Source of the DNA: Nonomuraea pusilla
GTDB lineage: Bacteria; Actinomycetota; Actinomycetes; Streptosporangiales; Streptosporangiaceae
Length of the DNA: 64,000 nucleotides
Assembly (NCBI RefSeq): GCF_900109355.1
Contig: NZ_FOBF01000006.1
Coordinates: 124,001-188,000 of the forward strand
Direction: 5' to 3'
The notes under the pieces are model-generated. The model was not told the origin of the DNA, ran no database searches, and was given only the letters and a program-made list of their open reading frames with translations. This document shows positions 8,741 to 15,260 of this stretch, piece by piece (position 1 is the first letter of the stretch; the number at the start of each line of letters is the position of its first letter). Position numbers and translations under genes: made by a program.

Positions 8741-8782
8741 TCGGACCACGGTCCGAACCTCAAGGTCAGACCGTGGTCTGAC
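8741..8782. promoter_or_regulatory. Paired palindromic operators in ABC/kinase divergent promoter
   Basis: Two perfect palindromes share the core GACCnnGGTC: TCGGACC-AC-GGTCCGA at 8741-8756 and GTCAGACC-GT-GGTCTGAC at 8765-8782, with centres 25 bp apart. They lie between the divergent starts at 8704 and 8818, overlapping the expected -35 of the kinase gene. Likely binding sites for a dimeric regulator, possibly the NarL-type response regulator encoded downstream. Confidence 0.7.
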
Positions 8783-8817
8783 GTGCTCGCGGCCTCGCAC
8801 CGGCTACCGTTCTCCGC

Positions 8818-10056
8818 GTGCACGAGACCCACCCGTTCTTCGTCCGGCCGATGAGCCGCCGCCAGCTGATAGCGCTCGACCTGGCGGCTGCGCTCGGTTT
8901 CGCCTTCGTGTTCTTCACGGCGACGGCCGGTGCCACCGGCCTGTCGCCCTGGGTGAAGGTGGCCGTCCCGCTGGGGCTGGGGCTGCCGCTGGCGGTGCGC
9001 AGGATCTGGCCGCTCCCGGTCTTCTGCCTCACTCTGGCGGTGGCCGTCGTCGCCGCGCTGGCGGGGGCGGTGAGCTTCGCGTACGCGTCTCCCGCGTACG
9101 CCGTCTACCTCGTCGCGATGTCCGATCGCGTCGGAGCCCTGGTGCCGACCTCGGCGATCGGCACGGTGAGCGTCGTCACGGTGTTCGGGCTCGTCGTGGC
9201 AGGTGGAGCGCCTGCGCCGGGCCTTCCCGCCTGGATGCTGCACATCGATCAGCCGCTGCTCGGGATCGCGGCGATCGGAGGAACGTGGACGGTCGGCCGG
9301 GCGGTGCGGGAGCGCAGGCTGTACGCGGCGCGCGACGCGGAGAGGCTGGCCAGTCAGGCGGTGGCCGAGGAGCGGTTACGCATCGCCAGGGAGTTGCACG
9401 ACATCGTCACGCACAGCGTCGGGCTGATCGCGGTGAAGGCGGGGGTGGCGAACCATGTCATGGCCAGCAGGCCCGAGGAGGCGCACGAGGCGCTGCGCGT
9501 GATCGAGGCGGCCAGTCGTGGCGCGCTGGTCGAGATGCGGCACCTGCTCGGTGTCCTCCGTTCGACCGACGGGCCCGATCTCGTCCCGGCTCCGGGGCTA
9601 CGAGGCCTGGAGAGGTTGGCCGAACAGGCGAGGCTCGCGGGTGTGGAGGTGGATCTCGACGTGTGGATAGGCGGGCCGAAGGACGACGTCGCCGACGGAC
9701 GGCCGACGGACCTCGGTGAGAATCGAGATCCGGCGACGATGTCGGGTGAGCGGCGGCTTCCGGAAGGCGTCGAGCTGACCGTCTATCGCATCGTGCAGGA
9801 GGCGCTAACCAACGTCGTGAAACATGCCGCACCTGCTCGCTGCCGGGTCTCCGTGACGGCCGACGGGAGGGACGTGCGGATCGAGGTGGCCGACGACGGG
9901 CCGGGCAGGCGCGCCCTGCCAGGCGAAAGCACCGGACACGGACTGATCGGGATGCGGGAACGGGTCATGATGTACGGCGGAACCTTCGATGCGGGGCCTC
10001 TTCCCGGACGGGGGTTCCGGGTGGTGGCGAGGTTCTCGTACGGAGGGGTCCCATGA
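8818..10056 (+). CDS. Sensor histidine kinase, NarL/DesK-type (HisKA_3)
   Basis: 412 residues from GTG 8818, with a TACCGT -10 box ending 7 nt upstream (leaderless). Four to five hydrophobic segments occupy residues about 18-160; then a coiled linker leads to the HisKA_3 dimerisation helix RLRIARELHDIVTHSVGLI with phosphoacceptor His194. The HATPase domain has VYRIVQEALTNVVKHA (N box) and the VADDGPG and GHGLIGMRERV glycine motifs. Between them lies a charged low-complexity insert (GGPKDDVADGRPTDLGENRDPATMSG, here broken: residues about 285-315) not usual in the family. It phosphorylates the response regulator at 10627, but an unusual 570-bp repeat array separates the two genes. Confidence 0.92.
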   Translation: MHETHPFFVRPMSRRQLIALDLAAALGFAFVFFTATAGATGLSPWVKVAVPLGLGLPLAVRRIWPLPVFCLTLAVAVVAALAGAVSFAYASPAYAVYLVAMSDRVGALVPTSAIGTVSVVTVFGLVVAGGAPAPGLPAWMLHIDQPLLGIAAIGGTWTVGRAVRERRLYAARDAERLASQAVAEERLRIARELHDIVTHSVGLIAVKAGVANHVMASRPEEAHEALRVIEAASRGALVEMRHLLGVLRSTDGPDLVPAPGLRGLERLAEQARLAGVEVDLDVWIGGPKDDVADGRPTDLGENRDPATMSGERRLPEGVELTVYRIVQEALTNVVKHAAPARCRVSVTADGRDVRIEVADDGPGRRALPGESTGHGLIGMRERVMMYGGTFDAGPLPGRGFRVVARFSYGGVP

Positions 10057-10626
10057 ACCCGTGGTGCGACGATGGTTTCGGGGCGGCTCTCGTGGCCAAG
10101 GCGACGGCCGAGGAGCGCGAGCTGTTCGAGCGCGGCTTGGGATGCCGGTGGCGCGGGTTTCGGGGGCGGCTCTGGGATGTCGGTGGCAATGGATTCGAGA
10201 GCGGCTCTGGAATGTCGGCGGCTATGGATTCGGGGTGTTTCTACGGGACGCCGGTGGCGGTGAGAGTCTGGGGCGGTTTGGGCACGCCGGCGGCCGCGAC
10301 GGTTTTGGGGGGAGCTCGCGTGATACCGGTGGCGGCGGTGGGGCGGTTCTTGGGATGCCGACGGCGGTGAGGGTTCATGGGGCAGCTTCGTGATGCCGGC
10401 AGCGGCGATGATGTCGCATGGGCGGCTCTCACTATGGCAGCAGTGGCCATGGTGCGGTCGGCGGCTCTGACGAAGCCGGGGGTGAGAGGGTTTTGCAGGC
10501 GGTCCTTCTGACGCTGAGAGTCGGCAACGCTTCTGTGGCGGTTCCCCTGATGCCGATCGTGGGCAACGCCTCTGCGAGGGTTCGACTGATGCCGATGGTG
10601 GCGAGAGTTTGGTGCGGGGGGTCTTC
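10057..10626. other. Gene-free spacer splitting a two-component system
   Basis: The kinase and regulator genes of NarL-type pairs normally abut or overlap; here 570 bp intervene. The first 80 bp hold no feature I recognise, and the rest is the degenerate tandem array. Confidence 0.7.
10141..10626 (+). repeat. Degenerate 35-41 bp G-rich tandem array between kinase and regulator genes
   Basis: GATGCCGGTGGCG-like cores recur at 10141, 10176, 10211, 10247, 10283, 10322, 10354, 10392, 10433, 10472, 10510, 10549 and 10588, each followed by a GGGCGGCTCT-like tail. Unit length drifts from 32 to 41 bp and settles at 39 bp in the last units. The plus strand is strongly G-rich. The array ends directly at the response-regulator start. 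No protein-coding signal is visible, as unit lengths are not consistently multiples of three. Confidence 0.8.
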
Positions 10627-11268
10627 GTGATTCGGGTGGTGGTGGCCGACGACCAGGCGCTGTTGCGGGGGAGCTTCACCATGTTGGTCGGCTCCGAACC
10701 TGACCTGACCGTGGTGGGCGAGGCCGCGACCGGCGTGGAGGCGGTGTCCATCACCCTGGAGCAGCAACCCGACGTCGTGCTCATGGACGTGCGTATGCCC
10801 GACATGGACGGCATCGAGGCCACTCGTCGCATCGGGGACGCGGCTCGTGTGCTCATCGTGACGATGTTCGACCTGGACGCGTACGTGTACGACGCCCTCA
10901 GGGCAGGGGCCAGCGGTTTCCTCTTCAAGGACACGCCGCCCGCCGACTTGCTTGCGGCGATTCGCGTGGTGGCGAGCGGCGAAGCGCTGCTGGCGCCTAC
11001 GGTGACCCGGAGGTTGATCGAGGAGTTCGCCCGTACGCCTGCCTTCCCCCGGGTCAAGGGGATCGGCGGGGTGACGGATCGAGAGCGGGAGGTGCTGGTC
11101 CTGATCGCGCGCGGGCTGTCGAACCATGAGATAGCCGGGTACTTACAGGTGAGTGTGGCCACGGTGAAAACGCACATCGGCCGCCTGCTCACCAAGCTGG
11201 AGGCGCGGGATCGCGCTCAACTGGTCATCACGGCGTACGAGAGCGGCCTGGTGTCGGCGGCTCCGTAG
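10627..11268 (+). CDS. Response regulator, NarL/FixJ family
   Basis: 213 residues from GTG 10627, with a GGGGGG ribosome site 5 nt upstream. The receiver domain has the acidic pocket (VVADDQ), phosphoacceptor Asp54 in VVLMDVRMPDMDG, the switch residue in IVTMFDLDAYVYDAL and the conserved Lys in FLFKDTPP. A LuxR-type helix-turn-helix follows (GVTDREREVLVLIARGLSNHEIAGYLQVSVATVKTHIGRLLTKL, split for display: residues about 150-195). Partner of the upstream kinase; probable targets are the GACCnnGGTC palindromes at 8741-8782 (inference). An in-frame TTG at 10609 is possible but lies in the repeat array. Confidence 0.93.
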   Translation: MIRVVVADDQALLRGSFTMLVGSEPDLTVVGEAATGVEAVSITLEQQPDVVLMDVRMPDMDGIEATRRIGDAARVLIVTMFDLDAYVYDALRAGASGFLFKDTPPADLLAAIRVVASGEALLAPTVTRRLIEEFARTPAFPRVKGIGGVTDREREVLVLIARGLSNHEIAGYLQVSVATVKTHIGRLLTKLEARDRAQLVITAYESGLVSAAP

Positions 11269-11444
11269 TCGACTGACGAGAGGTGTTTGTTGGCCTTGCT
11301 CCGACCTCTTGGGCCCTGCTGATGCGCTATCCGTCATCGTGAGGGCCTCAGTCCGGACGATGGCCTGCCGCCCGGCCGTGTACGCGGTGGGCCCCAACGA
11401 GGGGGTGGCCGAGCGCAGGAGGTGGCGGATCGGATAAGGCGAAG

Positions 11445-11487
11445 CCCGGGGCTCGGGTAGAGGGGGACGTTGCTCCCGAGCCCCGGG
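11445..11487. terminator. Strong 13-bp hairpin, probable terminator
   Basis: CCCGGGGCTCGGG at 11445-11457 pairs perfectly with 11475-11487 around a 17-nt loop. It lies 176 nt after the response-regulator stop. No U-tract. Confidence 0.6.
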
Positions 11488-11673
11488 AGGCCCCCAAACC
11501 GCGTCAACGGTGTGACAGCGGTTCGGGGCCGTTCGGGGTGGCTTTCGCCGAGGCGGCTTCCGGTCTGGGGAGTTGGTGCGATCTCAGGCCCGGAGATGCC
11601 GCTGGAGGGGTGCTTCTTCTACTGGTGGAGGGGCTGGCACGGGACTTCTTGGAGGTGCGGTCGGAGGGGGTGG

Positions 11674-11840
11674 TCAACCTCGGGCTGAGGTGAACCGAGG
11701 CATTCGCCTTCCTGGGAACTGAGGTGTCCGATGCAGGAACCTAGGTGGCCGTTCTGCGGCTAATCGAGGTGTTCGTTCTGTGGTCAGTCGAAGTGCTCGT
11801 TCGGCGGTGAGCCGAGGTGCTCGCACTGCGGTTACTCGGC
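11674..11840. repeat. 24-bp tandem repeat, about 6-7 degenerate units
   Basis: CCGAGGTGCTCG-like cores occur at about 11698, 11722, 11743, 11767, 11791 and 11815 (24-bp spacing with one 3-bp deletion). On the minus strand a unit would read as an octapeptide of TAERALRL type. The core matches that of the 33-bp array at 6202-6366. Confidence 0.75.
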
Positions 11841-12337
11841 TTGCCGTAGGGCCGGGGTGTGTAGGTTTCTGCTGTTCGCCAGGCGAGGTGCCGGTTTCTG
11901 GCACCCGGACACCGATGTTCTCCCCGCAGGGAGAACGGTGGTTGGTCTCATGGCCGTGGAGGCGTTCGGCGGGTGGTCGGTCTGCTGCGGGGTGCCGGAG
12001 CGCTTCTTGGCTTGGTCGGCGGTGCTTGCCTGATTCTGGGTTTGGTCGGGGGTGACGGGAGGGATCTGGGGCGGGGCCGACGGAGGTCGTCTTCGAAGGT
12101 CGTCCCTGCGTCGTGACGGAGGGTTGTTCTCACAGGTCGTCCTTTGAGTGGTGGTTGGAGGGGCCACTTGCAGGCCGGCGGTTGGAGGAGGCACTTCAGG
12201 CAGAGGTGAGACACGGAGGGGTTCCCCTCAGGCTCACTTGGAAATCAGTGGAAGCCGCGCAGGTTGTCCTGGGGGTTCGTGTGGTTGTCTCTGCCGCTTG
12301 ACGAAGTCGCCGGTCGGAGGGGTGCCGGGGCTTTCGG

Positions 12338-12730
12338 TTATGGCGTCGGGTTCGGGGGTGTCGTTCGGGGATACGGGAGCCTGCGGCCGCCTCGCAAGGC
12401 TTTGATGGGGGAGGAGTCTCTGAGTGTGGGGAAGTCCTTGTCGTCGGGGGAGAGGGGGATGATGACCGGCTTGTCGGGACGTCGGCCGGTCAGTTTGGTG
12501 CGGCTGGCCGTTCGGCGTCTGCATTTCATTCCGGACGTGCAGCCCATTGCCTGCCGGAGGTTCTCGTGGGAGATTCCCGTTTCCAGGAGCACCAGAACGC
12601 AACGCGATGCCATACGGACGTTCAGGCGCATCTTGGCGGGGCAGTGGCGACGCCAGTGAAGCCTGCGCGAGAGCGGCTTGCCGGCCGCCCATGGCCCGTC
12701 GCTGCTTGCCCGCCGCTTGAGTCGTGCCAT
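12338..12730 (-). CDS. Small basic hypothetical protein
   Basis: 130 residues from ATG 12730, preceded by a GAGAGAGG ribosome site 5 nt away. No family recognised. The first 70 residues are rich in Arg and Lys, with four Cys and a possible amphipathic helix (MASRCVLVLLETGISHENLRQAMGC, residues about 41-65); the C-terminal half is Pro-rich with a PDKPVIIPLSPDDKDFP segment. Third-position GC is high (about 78%), clearly above the local background, which supports coding. Divergent from the DUF402 gene across an AT-richer 327-bp intergenic region. It could be a nucleic-acid-binding protein or a random open frame; only moderate support. Confidence 0.45.
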   Translation of the reverse strand: MARLKRRASSDGPWAAGKPLSRRLHWRRHCPAKMRLNVRMASRCVLVLLETGISHENLRQAMGCTSGMKCRRRTASRTKLTGRRPDKPVIIPLSPDDKDFPTLRDSSPIKALRGGRRLPYPRTTPPNPTP

Positions 12731-13057
12731 TGTCACCTCTCTCGCTCCTGCTGCTGAGGAGATCGAAGCACAATATTCCCCCTCGGGAGGCGGCTTTTCG
12801 ACAGTGCGGTGTCGCCTTTCGTCGGATGGATGGTGTTTGGGTGGGGTATTTCGAATGGGGGCCCTGAGGTGTCGCGTGGAGGCGTTCCGGTAAATAGTGG
12901 AAATAAGAGAAATATGAGACAGTGATGACTTTTCTTCTTTGCGGTTTTTGCCGTTAAGGTCCGAGATTCTGTTTTTTGTTTGAGATGGCCCGCCGGGTTG
13001 TGCCGGTACGTGTGGGGTGGCCTTCTCTTGGGGGAGGGTGGGGGATAGGTTCCATGC
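12731..13057. other. AT-richer divergent intergenic region
   Basis: Noticeably less GC-rich than its surroundings, with runs such as TTTTCTTCTTTG and GTTTTTTG around 12890-12985. Probably holds the promoters for the basic hypothetical protein (leftward) and the DUF402 gene (rightward). A TAGGTT box at 13046-13051 lies 6 nt before the DUF402 ATG. Confidence 0.5.
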
Positions 13058-13555
13058 ATGAGTGATGTCCGGGTGGTGTTTCGGAAGTACGGCGGGGCGT
13101 TGCACTGGAACCACAGAGGGCGGTTGCTCGGCGAAGACCAGTACGGGGTCTGGGTCGGGCTGCCTGCGGGGACCGTGGCGCGCAAGGGCGAAGGCCCGGT
13201 TGTGGCGTGGGATCTGGCCGCTGTGATGCTGTTCCCGAGGGATGCCTGGTGGACGGCGTCCTTCAACGCGGTGCCGCATCGGTGTGAGGTGTATGTCGAC
13301 GTCACCACCGTCCCGGAATGGAGGGGCGATGAGGTGACCATGCTCGACCTGGATCTGGATGTGCTGAGAATGCGCGACGGGCGGCTGATCCTGGACGACG
13401 AGGACGAGTTCGCCGAGCACCAGGTGAAGCTGGGATACCCGCCCGAGTTGGTCACGGGTGCGGAGGAGACGGCGCGATGGCTGCTCGATGCGGTCGGGGA
13501 ACGTCAGGGGCCCTTCGACGGTGCCCACGCGGCCTGGCTCGCGATGGTGGGGTGA
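13058..13555 (+). CDS. DUF402 domain protein
   Basis: 165 residues from ATG 13058. The sequence shows the DUF402 pattern: FRKYGGALHWNHRGRLLGEDQYGVWVG at the start (here described over residues 8-34), a central AFNA-like SFNAVPHRCEVYVDVTTVP strand pair, and an acidic metal-binding stretch, MLDLDLDVLRMRDGRLILDDEDEF. The family includes FomD, a cytidylyl-phosphonate hydrolase, and various nucleoside di/triphosphatases that use two Mn ions held by such Asp and Glu clusters. Here the gene stands alone with no phosphonate genes nearby, so a general nucleotide phosphatase role is more likely (inference). Possibly leaderless. Confidence 0.8.
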   Translation: MSDVRVVFRKYGGALHWNHRGRLLGEDQYGVWVGLPAGTVARKGEGPVVAWDLAAVMLFPRDAWWTASFNAVPHRCEVYVDVTTVPEWRGDEVTMLDLDLDVLRMRDGRLILDDEDEFAEHQVKLGYPPELVTGAEETARWLLDAVGERQGPFDGAHAAWLAMVG

Positions 13556-13566
13556 CGACGCTTCGC

Positions 13567-13783
13567 GGCGAGCGGCGAGCGGCGAGCGGCGAGCGGCGAG
13601 CGGCGGGCGGCGGGCGGCGGGCAGCGAACGGCGGGCAGCGAACGGCGGGCAGCGAACGGCGGGCGGCGAGCGGCGAGCGGCGAGCGGCGGGCGGCGGGCG
13701 GCGGGCAGCGAACGGCGGGCAGCGAGCGGCGGGCGGCGAGCGGCGAGCGGCGGGCGGCGGGCGGCGGGCGGCGAACGGCCAGC
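13567..13783 (+). repeat. 7-bp tandem array, 31 units
   Basis: Exactly 217 bp of heptamers: GGCGAGC, GGCGGGC, AGCGAAC and single-base variants, in register from 13567 to 13783. Variants are arranged in higher-order blocks (three or four GGCGAGC, three GGCGGGC, alternating AGCGAAC/GGCGGGC, then again). Begins 12 bp past the DUF402 stop codon. Since 7 is not a multiple of 3, it cycles through all frames. Confidence 0.9.
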
Positions 13784-14254
13784 GGGGAGGTACGGGCAGG
13801 GGCCGTCAGTGCGGAGCAGCCGGCACGCTCGTACGTGCGGACCGATAGGCAGGTGCGGTCAATGGGAGACCACAGCGCAGGCGCGGCAAGCGGAGCGGTG
13901 GGTACGGGCAGCTAACTTGGGCGGGCGCGGCGGCGGGTGTGGGCGCGAGTGGCGAGCCTAGCCTCACGGGCGGTGAGCACAACGACGAGCGGCGGGGACA
14001 AGTGGCGGGCCCGGCGGACGAGCCCGGCACGCGCCGCGGCCCTAGCCGGACGGCCGCGAGATCCACAGCAGCGAGAACCCGAGGCGCTGCACCTCCCACA
14101 ACCGTATCCAGCGTCCTCGCGATCCCCAGAGCAGGTCCACCCTCGGCCGCCGCCCCAGCGGCCCCGCCCGCAACGAGGCGGGCCGCGAGGCGATCGAGCC
14201 GCACTCTGGTTTCCAGCACGCGGTGGCGGGTGACCTCCGGGGTGACCAGGGCCA

Positions 14255-14329
14255 GGTCCAAGTGGTGGAGCGGGCCAGATCGGCTCGGGCAGGCGGGAGC
14301 CGATCTAGCCCGGTCCAAGTGGTGGAGCG
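14255..14329. repeat. Perfect inverted repeat flanked by 18-bp direct repeats
   Basis: GGTCCAAGTGGTGGAGCG occurs identically at 14255-14272 and 14312-14329. Between the copies, AGATCGGCTC (14277-14286) and its perfect complement (14297-14306) flank a 10-nt loop. Resembles a protein-binding or recombination site architecture, but no recombinase is nearby. Confidence 0.65.
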
Positions 14330-14580
14330 CAAACGGCAGGCGTCCCAGGGGCCGGCGCCGTGCCGAGCGCAACCATGGGGGTGGCGCTGCCCGCCCCTCG
14401 CCGTCGCGGGCGGCGTGGATGGCGGCACCATCGCCTGGCCCCGCCTCCCGCGTCGAGGGCGCCATCGACAGACCACCAGGCAGGCTGCCCCGCGCACCCG
14501 CCGCTGTCCGCCCGGCACGCCCCCGCGCTGCCGTGCCGCCGTGCCCGCCGCCGCTCCGCCACTGGCCGTCCCTGCCGCAG

Positions 14581-14980
14581 TCTGGGCTTGCCGCTCGTGC
14601 CTGGTGGTCGCTTCCCGTCGGCTGTTGTCCGCTGCCTGTGGCTGCTGGTATGTCGGCTGAGGTGGCCGTTCCTGCCCTGGTCTGGGCTTGCCGCTCGTGC
14701 CTGGTGGTCGCTTCCCGTCGGCTGCTGTCCGCTGCCTGTGGCTGCTGGTATGTCGGCTGAGGTGGCCGTTCCTGCCCTGGTCTGGGCTTGCCGCTCGTGC
14801 CTGGTGGTCGCTTCCCGTCGGCTGCTGTCCGCTGTCAGTGGCTGCTGGTATGTCGGCTGAGGTGGCCGTTCCTGCCCTGGTCTGGGCTTGCCGCTCGTGC
14901 CCGGCAGTCGCCCTCCGTCGGCTGCCGTCCGCCGTCAGTGACCGCCGGCACGTCCGCTGAGCTGGCCGCCCGTACCCGCG
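14581..14980. repeat. 100-bp tandem repeat, 4 copies
   Basis: TCTGGGCTTGCCGCTCGTGC recurs at exactly 14581, 14681, 14781 and 14881. Copies 1 and 2 differ at one position and copy 3 at a few more; copy 4 matches at its start and then diverges. The 3' end of a more degenerate unit (CTGGCCGTCCCTGCC) precedes copy 1. Confidence 0.92.
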
Positions 14981-15260
14981 ACTTCACCTTTGTCGCGCCT
15001 GTGCTCTGTGCTCCCCCCGTTGGCCGCGCCTGCCTGCCCGGTCTCCACCTGGCCGCCCCTGGTGCTTGGTTCACAGTGACCGCCCGCACGCTCCCGGTCC
15101 CGCAGGGCTGCAGGATCGGAGGGCGGAGGACTGGTGGGCGGCAGGTGCCGGAGGGCGGCAGGGCCGGAGGTTGGGGTTCAGGGCTTGTGATCGGTCGGGG
15201 GTGCTGTCTGGGTGCCTTGGGCGTTCGGTCGATGGCGCGCCCTATGGCTTTGGACGTCCG

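Larger units (their letters stand above)
11269..12337. other. Gene-poor region with hairpin and tandem repeats
   Basis: No frame here has a ribosome site together with family-like sequence. It contains a strong hairpin (11445-11487), a 24-bp tandem array (about 11674-11840), and shorter direct repeats: GGTTGGAGG...CACTT units at 12153 and 12180, and three GGTCGTC units between 12082 and 12142. Looks like repeat-expanded or decayed intergenic DNA. Confidence 0.6.
13556..15260. other. 1.7-kb gene-free, repeat-dominated region
   Basis: Contains the 7-bp array (13567-13783), a direct and inverted repeat group (14255-14329) and the 100-bp tandem array (14581-14980). Many long frames are open on both strands because stop codons are rare at this GC content, but none has a ribosome site, hydrophobic or domain pattern I can recognise. 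Confidence 0.6.

Noticed and set aside
11832..12214. Minus-strand frames of about 90-120 codons
   Set aside because: Composition is Thr/Pro/Gln/Arg-rich, the region is repeat-laden and no start signal was seen.
13806..14860. Several frames of 150-270 codons on both strands in the gene-free region
   Set aside because: They overlap one another on four frames and run through tandem repeats; open only because stops are rare at this GC content.
14581..14980. CRISPR array
   Set aside because: The 100-bp units are directly adjacent with no unique spacers, and no cas genes are in the window.
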